Shown: positions 34,365-42,475 of the stretch, piece after piece | Position numbering within the stretch: position 1 is the first letter of the stretch | Layout of the letters: each line of letters begins with the position of its first letter | Assembly: GCF_012317045.1 (NCBI RefSeq) | Contig: NZ_CP051154.1 | Coordinates: 3,472,001-3,536,000 of the forward strand | Length of the DNA stretch: 64,000 nucleotides | Reading direction: 5' to 3' | Origin: Leifsonia sp. PS1209 | GTDB taxonomy: Bacteria > Actinomycetota > Actinomycetes > Actinomycetales > Microbacteriaceae | Position numbers and translations under genes: made by a program | The notes under the pieces: model-generated | What the model saw: only the letters and a program-made list of their open reading frames with translations | Database searches by the model: none | Told to the model about the DNA's origin: nothing

Positions 34365-35302
34365 GATGCTTCTCTTTCCGTGCTGAGCAGTGCGGCGTCG
34401 ATGGCGAGACGGACGGCGCCGAGGATGGGGGCATTGGAACCGAGGCGGCTGATGCGCACCTCGATCGTCGGCCGGCCGAGTTCGCCGAGCCAGTGGAGGA
34501 CGGGTGCGAGCAACTCCTCGCGGCTGCCGATGCCGCCGCCGAGGACGAACAATCCAGGATCGACGACGGCGTCGACGGAGACGATCGCGTGGGCGAGCCA
34601 GCGCGCCTCCTCGTCGAGCGACGCCGCCGCATCCCGGTCTCCGTCGCCGGAGCGCTCGAAGACGTCGACGGTGGTCGAACCGGTGCTGCCGGATGCGCGC
34701 TCGTAGCGCTGGACGATCGCCTCACCGCTGACGACCTCCTCCAGCGGGCCGCGGCGGTGGTTGGCGGGGTCGAGCGGGTCGGCGCCGATCGGCAGGTAGC
34801 CGATCTCGCCCGCGGCACCGCGGACGCCCTGCCAGACGCGGCGGTCGAGCACGAGCCCGACGCCGATGCCGGTGCCGACGGAGACGAAGGCGAAGCTGTC
34901 GACCTCTGCTCCCACGCCGTCGTGCAGTTCGCCGAGCGCTGCGATGTTCACGTCGTTGTCGATCACGACGGCGTGCCCCAGTCGCCTTTCGAGCTCGGCG
35001 ACCACGCCGAAGCCTTCGAGGCCGCCGAGGTTCGGCGCGAGGTCGAAGTGGCCCGCGTCCGCGTCCGGCACTCCCGCTCCGCCGACCGCCGTTGCGACGA
35101 CGGCTGCTCCGGATGCGCCGACCGCCGCGGCGAGGGCGGACACGATCTCCGTCACCTGCGCGACGATCTCGCGCCCGTCGAGGGTCGGCTGGGTCAGCTC
35201 GTGCAGGACGTCGCCCGTGATGGTCGCGATGCCTGCGCGGATCTTCGTTCCGCCGAGGTCGATGCCGACGACGTAGCGGCCGTCGGCGCGCGCGGCGCTC
35301 AT
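34361..35302 (-). CDS. ROK-family sugar kinase
   Basis: A 313-residue ASKHA-fold kinase of the ROK family. The phosphate loop GIDLGGTKIRAGI opens the protein, and VIDNDVNIAALGE, VGTGIGVGLVLD and the catalytic-region AGEIGYLP are present. The zinc motif CxCGxxGCxE of most ROK kinases is missing; the site reads PLDPANHRRGPLEEVVSG. No HTH precedes it, so it is an enzyme and not a repressor. It probably phosphorylates the imported sugar. Four-base overlaps with both neighbours show translational coupling. Confidence 0.88.
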   Translation of the reverse strand: MSAARADGRYVVGIDLGGTKIRAGIATITGDVLHELTQPTLDGREIVAQVTEIVSALAAAVGASGAAVVATAVGGAGVPDADAGHFDLAPNLGGLEGFGVVAELERRLGHAVVIDNDVNIAALGELHDGVGAEVDSFAFVSVGTGIGVGLVLDRRVWQGVRGAAGEIGYLPIGADPLDPANHRRGPLEEVVSGEAIVQRYERASGSTGSTTVDVFERSGDGDRDAAASLDEEARWLAHAIVSVDAVVDPGLFVLGGGIGSREELLAPVLHWLGELGRPTIEVRISRLGSNAPILGAVRLAIDAALLSTEREAS

Positions 35303-36309
35303 ACGGCCTCCAGGACGGCAGCGGGGTTGGCCGCGAGCATCGTCTCGATGGCGGCGTCGGAGACACCACGCTCCTGCAGCGCGGGCACGAAGACCGTTCC
35401 GAGGTACGAGTATCCGAGGGCGCCGTGGGTGCCGGGGTTCATCCACACCTCCGCGCCGGTCAGGTCCTGTGCGAGCAGGATGCGGTCGGCCAGCCCGTCC
35501 GCGACGAGTCCGGCGACGAGGTCGGCGCGTCCAGCATCCGATCGGTGGAACGATTGCTTGGCGTACTCGCCGTCGTCGCGCGCGTCGGGCACCGGACCGA
35601 GGAAGAACTCCCAGTCCTCCTTGCCGATCGTGTCGACGGCCACCCGGGCGCCGGCGTCGATCACCCGGCGCGGCAGTTCGGAGCCGAGCTGGGTGTCGAT
35701 GTGCCCGACGACCACGCGGTCGAGGTCGATGCCCTCCGAGCGGAGGATGTCGAGCTGCTCCAGCGCTTGGGTGCCGTGCGTGGTGTGCGTCATGATGCCG
35801 AGTCCCGTCGCGCGCTGGGCCCTGGCAACGGCACGGAGGCACTTCTCCTCGTGCGGCGTGATCTCGCCCAGGCTGGTCGCCTGCTCGCCGAACACGCCGG
35901 CCCGGACACCGGAGTCGCCGATCCCCTGCTCCGCGTCGCGGATGAGGCGGGCGGTGAGGGCGTCGAGGTCGGCGTCGAGCGCCCAGCCCGGCGCGTACGC
36001 CTCGAGGTAGAGGGCCGTCCCTGACACGATGTGGAGGCCGCTGCGCCGGGAGATCTCGACGAGCTGCGCGGCGTTGTCGCCGTTCGCATCGCGGCCGACC
36101 ACGTTGTACGGGCTGAGGTCGACCACGGTTCCGAAGCCGAGGTCGCGGAGCCTGGCGAGCGCATCCACCGCCCTGTCGACACTGTCGTCGCTGGTTCCCC
36201 CGGTGAGCCAGGGGCCCGGCGTGAGCGACAGCAGATGCTCGTGCGGCATCACCCGTCCGAGTTCCGCCGGGTCGACCGGGCCGAGCACGGTCATGACCTG
36301 CCGTGTCAT
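35299..36309 (-). CDS. Phosphotriesterase-family hydrolase (Php-like)
   Basis: A 336-residue TIM-barrel metal hydrolase of the phosphotriesterase family. Metal ligands are H23 and H25 (MPHEHLL), a probable bridging carboxylate in HEEKCLRAV, histidines in MTHTTHG and VGHIDTQLG, and the late aspartate in LAQDLTGAE. Members act as lactonases, including sugar-phosphate lactonases, or as uncharacterised Php proteins. It is the first enzyme gene after the binding protein in this operon. Association with a YhfX-type gene, as in the E. coli yhf operon, is notable. Substrate unknown. Confidence 0.87.
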   Translation of the reverse strand: MTRQVMTVLGPVDPAELGRVMPHEHLLSLTPGPWLTGGTSDDSVDRAVDALARLRDLGFGTVVDLSPYNVVGRDANGDNAAQLVEISRRSGLHIVSGTALYLEAYAPGWALDADLDALTARLIRDAEQGIGDSGVRAGVFGEQATSLGEITPHEEKCLRAVARAQRATGLGIMTHTTHGTQALEQLDILRSEGIDLDRVVVGHIDTQLGSELPRRVIDAGARVAVDTIGKEDWEFFLGPVPDARDDGEYAKQSFHRSDAGRADLVAGLVADGLADRILLAQDLTGAEVWMNPGTHGALGYSYLGTVFVPALQERGVSDAAIETMLAANPAAVLEAV

Positions 36310-36385
36310 CGTTCTCCTTCATGGTGCGTGCGGCAGGCGCTCGCGCGCGCTGTGCCGCCTGTTTCGTGTGCTGCTGGTGGAAGCC

Positions 36386-36414
36386 GAGCGGCCGGAGGGG
36401 GAGTCCGGCCGCTC
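36386..36414 (-). repeat. Intra-operon hairpin after binding-protein gene
   Basis: A perfect 11-base stem (36386-36396 with 36404-36414) with a 7-base loop lies 20 bases downstream of the binding-protein stop on the minus strand. It is not followed by a T run. Such hairpins commonly protect binding-protein mRNA or cause partial termination, so that binding protein exceeds the other subunits. Confidence 0.7.
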
Positions 36415-36433
36415 AGCCGTTCTGGGGGGGGCG

Positions 36434-37555
36434 TCAGCCGGTGACGCTCGCCGGCGGCTTCACGCCGTAGTCGGCCTTCCACGCCTCGTCGAGATTGGCC
36501 TTCGTGACCTTGGTCGGAACGGACGCGACGAGCTCAGGGGCCTTCTTGCCGATGACTCCGTATGCGCCGGCCAGTGCGAGGCCCTTGCCGATGCCGATGG
36601 AGCCGTTGCCCACCATGCCCGCGACGTTCGTGCCGGACATCATCGCGGCGCCGAGCGTGGTGTCGAGGTCGTTCGTGACCACTTTGATGTCGCTGCGGCC
36701 GGATGCCTTGATGGCGGCGACGACGCCCTGCGCCGCTGTCGCCCAGGAGACGTAGATGCCCTTGAGGTTCGGGTTCTTGGCGATCATCGCGGCCGCGATG
36801 GTCTGCGTCGCCGTCTCGTCGGCGAAGCCCTCGGAGTCGACGATCTTCACATCCGGGTACTCGTAGGCCAGCCAGTCCTTGAAGGCCTTGTCGCGCTGGT
36901 TGGTGAACCAGAAGTTCGCGTTGTACGACAGGTAGCCGACCTCGCCCTTCTTGCCGAGCGCGTCGCCGAGGATCTCGGCGTTGTCCCTGCCTGCCGCTGC
37001 GAGGTCTTCGGTGACGATCGAGACGAAGTCGGTCCCCGCCTTGTATCCCTCCGGCGGCGTCGTCATGATGACGAGCTTCGTCCCGGCCTCGACGGCCGGC
37101 TTGAACGCCTTGGCGGCCGAGGTGGGGTCGACGGCGATCGTGACGATGATGCTCGGGTGCAGGGCGAGCACGGTCTGGACGTTGTTGGCCTGGGTCGCTG
37201 CGTTGAAGCTCGCCTGGGTGCTCGCCACCACGTCGATGCCGAGCTTCTTGAACTCGTCGCGGGCGCCCTTCTCGACGGCCGTGACGAAGTCGGACGAGGT
37301 GTGCCAGACGAACGCCGCGGTGTACTTGCCGTCCTCGACCTTCTTCTGCTCGTCGCTGGTGAGGGACAGCTCGGACAGCGCGCCCGGCTTCTCTCCGTTG
37401 GGACCTTCGAACACGAGGCTCGGCTTCTCGGCGGGGGTGGACGAGGAGGACGCCGCTGTTCCTGCCGAACAGCCGGTGAGCGCGAGGGCCAGTGCGAGGG
37501 CGCCGACCAAAGCGGCGCGGGCGCCGGGGCGCCGGGTGGGATGTGCTGTGCTCAT
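36434..37555 (-). CDS. Sugar ABC transporter substrate-binding lipoprotein
   Basis: A 373-residue exported lipoprotein. The signal peptide ends in the lipobox LALTGCSAG, so the mature protein begins with a lipidated cysteine. The rest is a type I periplasmic-binding fold (Peripla_BP_4): TAAFVWHTSSDFVTAVEKGA, VASTQASFNAATQANNVQ and KVVTNDLDTTLGAAM are typical of ribose/xylose-type binding proteins. It is the promoter-proximal gene of the operon; a hairpin follows it. ATG 37555 was chosen because it begins the signal peptide. Cargo is unknown but should be a sugar or sugar derivative. Confidence 0.93.
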   Translation of the reverse strand: MSTAHPTRRPGARAALVGALALALALTGCSAGTAASSSSTPAEKPSLVFEGPNGEKPGALSELSLTSDEQKKVEDGKYTAAFVWHTSSDFVTAVEKGARDEFKKLGIDVVASTQASFNAATQANNVQTVLALHPSIIVTIAVDPTSAAKAFKPAVEAGTKLVIMTTPPEGYKAGTDFVSIVTEDLAAAGRDNAEILGDALGKKGEVGYLSYNANFWFTNQRDKAFKDWLAYEYPDVKIVDSEGFADETATQTIAAAMIAKNPNLKGIYVSWATAAQGVVAAIKASGRSDIKVVTNDLDTTLGAAMMSGTNVAGMVGNGSIGIGKGLALAGAYGVIGKKAPELVASVPTKVTKANLDEAWKADYGVKPPASVTG

Positions 37556-37631
37556 GTGTGGATTGCCTTCCGGGACCGGGTTGAACTCCTGTGCGGTGGC
37601 GTCCCCCGGGCATCTCGTGACCCCGTCACCG

Positions 37632-37677
37632 TTGACTTGCTGAAGCCATTTTGATTTCAACAAGCAATCAAAGTCAA
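37632..37677. promoter_or_regulatory. Nested inverted repeats between sugar operon and ROK repressor gene
   Basis: Outer arms TTGACTT (37632-37638) and AAGTCAA (37671-37677) are perfect; inner arms CTTGCTGAA (37636-37644) and TTCAACAAG (37656-37664) differ at one position. The tract is strikingly AT-rich. A minus-strand -35 TTGACT lies in it. It fits an operator for the divergent ROK regulator controlling the operon. Confidence 0.65.
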
Positions 37678-37800
37678 GCGTGAATTTGTGTCGGACAGGT
37701 TTCGGGGTGGTAAATCCTGCGAAATCCGGGCTGCGGGTGGCGCCGGATCCGCATCCTGAGCTAGTTTTGGGTTCACACTGAAGACAAAGGGGGTGGAGCG

Positions 37801-38982
37801 GTGCAAGACACCCGTGCCATCAACCGGAACGCCGTGCTCACCGCCCTGATGGGGTCGCGTCCGGCCAGCCGCAAGCAGATCGCGGAGCTGACCGGCATCT
37901 CCGCCGCAACGGTCACCCGCTCGGTCGATCAACTCCTCGCCGAGGGCATCGTGCGCGAGACGACGGAGATCGTGTCGGAGGCCAGAGGGCGCCGCGCGGT
38001 CGAGCTCGACATAGTGGCCGACCGCTCGTACGTGGTCGGCGTCGACCTCGGCGCATCCAACACCCGCATCATCGTGGCCGACCTGCTCGCCCGCCCGGTC
38101 TTCGCCTCCGAGACGCCCACCCCGACCACCATGCCGGAAGCCGAACTGGTGGAGTGGATCGCCGCGACGGTCCGCGAGGCGGCCGCCGATGTCTGGGACA
38201 GCGTCGAGCACGTCTGCCTCGGCCTCCCCGGCGCAGTGAGCCAGCGGGACCTCACCGTCTCCAACGCCCCCAACCTGCTCCAGGTCGAGTCGCCCACCTT
38301 CCTCGCCGCCGTGCAGCGCGCGGTGGGGCGGGCGATGCACTTCGACAACGACGCCAACTACGCCCTCCTCGGCGAGATGCACTACGGCGCCGCCCGCGGA
38401 GCCCCCAACGCCGCGATGCTCACGATCGGCTTCGGACTGGGCGCCGGTCTCGCCATCGAAGGACGCATCCTGCAGGGCGAACGCGGGCTGATCGGCGAGT
38501 TCGGCCAGCTGCCGATCGGCCCCCTCGGCACCCGGCTCGAACACATGGTGACGGGTGGAGGGATCCTGCGCAGGGCGGCAGAGGCCGGACTCCACCTGGA
38601 TGCGCCGGCCGAGCTGTTCGCGGACGACGCGGGCCCCGGCCTGCTGTCGCTCAGAGGGCACTTCGACCAGGCGCTCCTCGTGGTGCTCACCGCCACGACG
38701 GTCTCCTGCGACCCGCAGACGATCGTGCTCGGAGGGGGCATCGCGAACTCGCTCATCTCCTCCATCGACCGCTACCGGATCGCCCTGGAGCAGAACCTCC
38801 GCATCTCCCCCGACATCGCCACGGCCGAGCTCGGCGACTTCTCCGGGGCGGTCGGCGCCGTCGTCGCCAGTCTGCACGCGGTCTACGCGGGACTCGGCGT
38901 CGAGGAGGTGGCGATCGTGAGCCTGCCCAACGGGGACGCGCTGACCGCCGACCAGGTCGCGCGCGCCCGAAGCCTCGCCTAG
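37801..38982 (+). CDS. ROK-family transcriptional repressor
   Basis: A 393-residue NagC/XylR-type regulator. An N-terminal winged helix (residues about 5-65, with SRKQIAELTGISAATVTRSV) precedes a ROK sugar-binding domain starting at VGVDLGASNTRI. FDNDANYALLGE and the ATP-site glycines are kept, but the CxCGxxGC zinc motif found in NagC and Mlc is absent (sequence GPLGTRLEHMVTGGG). It is transcribed away from the sugar operon, with nested palindromes in the gap, and most likely represses that operon until the sugar binds. Confidence 0.9.
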   Translation: MQDTRAINRNAVLTALMGSRPASRKQIAELTGISAATVTRSVDQLLAEGIVRETTEIVSEARGRRAVELDIVADRSYVVGVDLGASNTRIIVADLLARPVFASETPTPTTMPEAELVEWIAATVREAAADVWDSVEHVCLGLPGAVSQRDLTVSNAPNLLQVESPTFLAAVQRAVGRAMHFDNDANYALLGEMHYGAARGAPNAAMLTIGFGLGAGLAIEGRILQGERGLIGEFGQLPIGPLGTRLEHMVTGGGILRRAAEAGLHLDAPAELFADDAGPGLLSLRGHFDQALLVVLTATTVSCDPQTIVLGGGIANSLISSIDRYRIALEQNLRISPDIATAELGDFSGAVGAVVASLHAVYAGLGVEEVAIVSLPNGDALTADQVARARSLA

Positions 38983-39004
38983 CTCGGGCCTACGCGCACC
39001 CGGC

Positions 39005-39700
39005 CTACACGCACCCGTCCACCACCTCCAGCAGCTCCCTGCTCGCCAGGATCCGGAAGTGGCCACCCACCGGCAGCTCGACGTTCCTCGCGCCCTCCAG
39101 CGCGCTTCCGCCCGGGATGTGCGGGTCGAACCACCCGTAGACCGACACGATGCGCTCGTTCGCCGCGCTCTCCCGCCCGAGGCGGAGCAGCGACGCGTCG
39201 GTCGGCGCGAGCGAACGGAGGCTGCGCGTCGGCAGGTAGCGTGCGTACACCGATCCGGCGAACGGCGTGCACACGGTCACCGCCAGCCGAACCCGCCCGC
39301 CGGCCGGCAGCGACGACATCAGCTGCTTGGCGATCAGGCCGCCTTTGCTGTGCGCCACGATCGTCACGTCGCGCAGGTCGTGCTCGTCCAGGTGCGCGGC
39401 GACCAGCTCGGCGCCGTCCGCGATGCTCAGGCGGTTCCGGCCGAGAGCGGCGATGACGTGCACGGCGTTGCCGCGGTCGTGCAGGTGCCTGGCGAGCGGG
39501 AGCATGAACCGCCAGGTCTCCAGGATGCCGGGCAGCAGCACGACCGTGGATGCGCCGGGCCGCCCAGCGGCGAGCACCTCCGGGTCGTCGCGGCTCACGG
39601 CGGCGCGCAGCTGGTGCCGTGCCGCGTACAGGTAGTCGAGCATCCACACTCCGGCCTTGCGGAGGGAGACGCCCGCCCACCGGAGGGGCTGCGCGGTCAC
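39005..39700 (-). CDS. Alpha/beta-hydrolase, lipase-like
   Basis: A 231-residue hydrolase. TVVLLPGILETWRFMLPLARHL is the oxyanion strand, and the nucleophile elbow reads VAHSKGGLIAKQL, as in PGAP1/triacylglycerol-lipase-like proteins. The terminal GGHFRIL holds the likely catalytic histidine. There is no signal peptide. The GTG start 39700 overlaps the stop of the next upstream hydrolase by four bases, so both are made from one message. Substrate unknown; ester or lipid hydrolysis is inferred from the fold. Confidence 0.8.
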   Translation of the reverse strand: MTAQPLRWAGVSLRKAGVWMLDYLYAARHQLRAAVSRDDPEVLAAGRPGASTVVLLPGILETWRFMLPLARHLHDRGNAVHVIAALGRNRLSIADGAELVAAHLDEHDLRDVTIVAHSKGGLIAKQLMSSLPAGGRVRLAVTVCTPFAGSVYARYLPTRSLRSLAPTDASLLRLGRESAANERIVSVYGWFDPHIPGGSALEGARNVELPVGGHFRILASRELLEVVDGCV

Positions 39701-40491
39701 CGGACGGAACCGGCCAGGAGGGCGAGCAGCCCGTCCGTCGCCTCCGGTCGCGTGTGCATGGCGAGGTGGCGGGCACCGTCGATGGTCTTCGCTCCCCCGC
39801 GCCGTGCCGACGCCGCAAGGACGGACACCCACCCCGCACGCGCGATGGGGTCCCGCTCGCCGCGGAGCACGAGCACCGGGCAATCGACCAGGGGGATGTC
39901 GTCCTCGATCCGGTAGGTCAGCATCGAGGGGAGAACGGCGAGGTACCACCGGAGGCCGCAGCGGGCGTAATCGCTGAGCACCAGCCAGTTGGCGCGCGGA
40001 CGCTCCCCCGCGCAGTCGAGCGCTAGGAGGGCCGCCGCGCGGAACGGGGACCGGTCGCGCGGGTCCATCACCGGGCCCATCAGCGCGAGCGCCGCCACCG
40101 CCTCCGGCCGGTCGATGGCGAGCCTGGTGGCCACCTGCGTGCCCATCGAGTGACCGAACACGACGCATCCGGACAGGCCGAGCTCGTCGACGACCGCCGC
40201 AACGCACTCGGCGAAGTCGTCGACGCCCAGGGCGCGGCCGGGCTTCGGAGCGCGGCCGAATCCCGGCAGGTCGACGGCCACGACCCTGGCGCGTCGGGCG
40301 AGCAACGGGATGATGCGCTCGAAGTAGCGGGAGCTCACGCCGATGCCGTGGATGAGGAGGTAGTCGGGTCCGTCCGAGCCGGCGGGCCGGGCGCCGGTGT
40401 CGACGGTGACGACGGCGCGCGCCCGGTTTGCCTGCTGGGCGGTCGGGCCATCCTCGGTCTGGGCATCCTTGGTCACTCTCGAGTTGTACAC
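39697..40491 (-). CDS. Alpha/beta-hydrolase
   Basis: A 264-residue hydrolase with LLIHGIGVSSRYFERIIPLLA (oxyanion region), nucleophile elbow FGHSMGTQVATRLA, acid residue near LRGERDPIA and histidine in DGARHLAMH. It is translationally coupled to the following lipase-like gene. The first 30 residues are polar and variable; GTG 40491 and GTG 40476 are both possible starts. Fold is certain, substrate is not: esterase, lactonase or dehalogenase-like activities all occur in this branch. Confidence 0.83.
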   Translation of the reverse strand: MYNSRVTKDAQTEDGPTAQQANRARAVVTVDTGARPAGSDGPDYLLIHGIGVSSRYFERIIPLLARRARVVAVDLPGFGRAPKPGRALGVDDFAECVAAVVDELGLSGCVVFGHSMGTQVATRLAIDRPEAVAALALMGPVMDPRDRSPFRAAALLALDCAGERPRANWLVLSDYARCGLRWYLAVLPSMLTYRIEDDIPLVDCPVLVLRGERDPIARAGWVSVLAASARRGGAKTIDGARHLAMHTRPEATDGLLALLAGSVR

Positions 40492-40546
40492 CTGGCCGCG
40501 CCGGGATCAATGGCCGCGCACGGCCGACACAGATAGTCAGCCTGCT

Positions 40547-40552
40547 TATAAT
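40547..40552 (+). promoter_or_regulatory. Consensus -10 element of membrane hydrolase gene
   Basis: A perfect TATAAT lies 31 bases before ATG 40584, rare in this GC-rich window. A matching -35 is poor. Transcription would start near 40559, leaving a leader that carries the ribosome site GAGGAG at 40573. Confidence 0.5.
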
Positions 40553-40583
40553 CGGCAATGACCGACCGAATCGAGGAGCCAGG

Positions 40584-41339
40584 ATGCCGCGAACGAACCG
40601 CCGAGGGATGCGCACCGCCGTCCGCATCCTGATCTCCGTCGTCGCCGTGCTCGCCCTCGTGGTGGTCGGCTTCCTCGCCTGGGCGAACACGCCCATGATG
40701 GGCGACCGAGCGCGGGCGATCGACGTGTGGACCGACCCGGCGGTCAGCATCACCGACGAGGGAGACTCGGTGCTGCTCGCGCCGACGGGGGACGCATCCG
40801 GCCAGGGGCTGGTGTTCGTGCCCGGCGCGCTGGTCGACCCGTACGCCTACCTCTACAAGCTCGCCGGCGCTGTGGAGGACACCGGGCTGACCGTCGTCGT
40901 GACCAAGCCGACGCTGAACCTGGCGTTCTTCGACCAGCGGCCGCTGTCGACGTTCACCTCCCACGCACCGGAGGTGGCCTCGTGGTACGTCGGCGGCCAC
41001 TCGCTCGGCGGGGTGCGCGCCTGCCAGCTCGCCGACGACACGGACGTGGACGGGCTCATCCTGTTCGGCAGCTACTGCGCGAACGACCTCAGCCGCAGCG
41101 ACCTGCGCGTGCTCTCGATCGGCGGGGGCGCGGACGGCCTGAGCACCCCCGCGAAGATCGCGGCGGCCAGACCGCTGCTGCCCGCAGACGCCACGATGGT
41201 CGAGATCCCCGGCATGAACCACGCCCAGTTCGGCGACTACGGGCCGCAGCCGGGCGACAACCCTGCCGGCATCACGAACGATCGGGCGCGCGACAGGATC
41301 ACCGAGACGCTCACCGCGTTCCTCGGGAAGTCCGGCTAG
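40584..41339 (+). CDS. Membrane-anchored alpha/beta-hydrolase
   Basis: A 251-residue protein with one N-terminal membrane helix (about residues 10-32) and an extracytoplasmic hydrolase domain. GLVFVPGALVDPYAYLYKLA, nucleophile elbow VGGHSLGGVRA and the final MNHAQFGDYG histidine region match a family of actinobacterial alpha/beta hydrolases with no fixed substrate. GAGGAG lies 5 bases before the ATG. Its stop codon overlaps the stop of the convergent aldo/keto reductase gene by four bases (CTAG), leaving no room for a terminator between them. Confidence 0.85.
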   Translation: MPRTNRRGMRTAVRILISVVAVLALVVVGFLAWANTPMMGDRARAIDVWTDPAVSITDEGDSVLLAPTGDASGQGLVFVPGALVDPYAYLYKLAGAVEDTGLTVVVTKPTLNLAFFDQRPLSTFTSHAPEVASWYVGGHSLGGVRACQLADDTDVDGLILFGSYCANDLSRSDLRVLSIGGGADGLSTPAKIAAARPLLPADATMVEIPGMNHAQFGDYGPQPGDNPAGITNDRARDRITETLTAFLGKSG

Positions 41340-42313
41340 AAGCCTTCCGCCCTCCTCGGCGTGTACGGGGCTTCGAGGGCCGCGCACTCCTCCGGCGTGA
41401 GGGTCAGGTCCACCGAGGCGACGGCATCCACCAGGTGCTGCTGCTTCGTCGCGCCGACGATGGGCGCCGTCACCGCGCCCTGCTGACGCACCCAGGCGAG
41501 CGCCACCTGCGCCCGTGAGACGCCGCGCGCCTCCGCCACCTCGGCGACAGCGGCCACGATGCGCCGGTTCGACTCCTCCTCGCCGCGATACAGCGTCGCG
41601 CCGAACACATCCCCGGCCGAACGGTCGGTGCTGACACCCCAGTCGCGCGTCAGCACGCCGCGGGCGAGCGGGGACCACGGGATGACGCCGACGCCCTGAT
41701 CGACGCACAGCGGATGCATCTCCCGCTCCTCCTCGCGCTGCAGCAGGTTGTACTGGTCCTGCATCGAGACGAACCGCGCCCATCCATTGGCCTGGGCGGT
41801 GTGCTGCGCCTTGGCGAACTGCCACGCCCACATCGACGACGCACCGATGTAGCGCGCCTTGCCGGAGCGCACGACGTCGTTCAGCGCCTCCATCGTCTCC
41901 TCGATCGGGGTAGACGGGTCCCAGCGGTGGATCTGATACAGGTCGACGTGATCGGTGCCGAGACGACGCAGGCTGTCGTCGATGGCCGACAGGATGTGCG
42001 CCCGCGACAGGCCGGCCTGGTTCGGCCCCTCGCCCATCCGACCGTGCACCTTGGTGGCGATGACCACCTCGTCGCGCGTCGCGAAGTCGGCGAGCGCCCT
42101 GCCGACGATCTCCTCGCTCGTGCCGTCCGAGTACACGTCGGCCGTGTCGAACGTGGTGATCCCGGACTCCAGGGCGCTCCGGATGAACGGCCGGCTCTGC
42201 TCCTCCGGCAGGCTCCACGGGTGCGCGCCGCGCTCCGGAACGCCGTAGCTCATACAGCCGAGCACGACCGCCGAGATCTTCAGTCCGGTGCTGCCGAGGT
42301 TGACGTACTGCAT
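41336..42313 (-). CDS. Aldo/keto reductase
   Basis: A 325-residue NADPH-dependent oxidoreductase with the (beta/alpha)8 aldo/keto reductase fold. The catalytic tetrad is visible as Asp and Tyr in TFDTADVYSDG, Lys in VIATKVHG and His in LYQIHRWD. The closing GATKQQHLVDA is the cofactor-binding segment. It resembles the YajO/voltage-channel-beta group of general aldehyde reductases. ATG 42313 gives the standard MQYVNLGSTGLKIS start. It overlaps the convergent hydrolase gene at the 3' end. Confidence 0.93.
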   Translation of the reverse strand: MQYVNLGSTGLKISAVVLGCMSYGVPERGAHPWSLPEEQSRPFIRSALESGITTFDTADVYSDGTSEEIVGRALADFATRDEVVIATKVHGRMGEGPNQAGLSRAHILSAIDDSLRRLGTDHVDLYQIHRWDPSTPIEETMEALNDVVRSGKARYIGASSMWAWQFAKAQHTAQANGWARFVSMQDQYNLLQREEEREMHPLCVDQGVGVIPWSPLARGVLTRDWGVSTDRSAGDVFGATLYRGEEESNRRIVAAVAEVAEARGVSRAQVALAWVRQQGAVTAPIVGATKQQHLVDAVASVDLTLTPEECAALEAPYTPRRAEGF

Positions 42314-42360
42314 GGGTGCTCCGTTCGCTGCCGACTGGGAGCAACGCTACTCGCGCCCAG

Positions 42361-42418
42361 CGAGATGCCACGAACTGTCGCGAAACGCCCGGGATGCGGC
42401 GCAGTTACTGGCATCTCG
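42361..42418. repeat. Dispersed palindromic element, copy B
   Basis: Arms 42361-42382 and 42397-42418 pair with a few mismatches around a 14-base loop AAACGCCCGGGATG. Loop and arms are nearly identical to copy A at 12567-12626, in the same orientation. This copy lies between divergent genes (aldo/keto reductase and XRE regulator), so it cannot serve merely as a transcription terminator for converging genes. Confidence 0.8.
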
Positions 42419-42475
42419 TTGTGGTGGGACTACGGGGGCCAGGACAAGCGAAGCCGGGTGGCGCACACTGGATGC

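Noticed and set aside
34361-36322. A 653-residue fusion of phosphatase-like and ROK sequence
   Set aside because: The first half is an out-of-frame reading of the phosphotriesterase-family gene; the ROK kinase starts at ATG 35302 with a four-base overlap.
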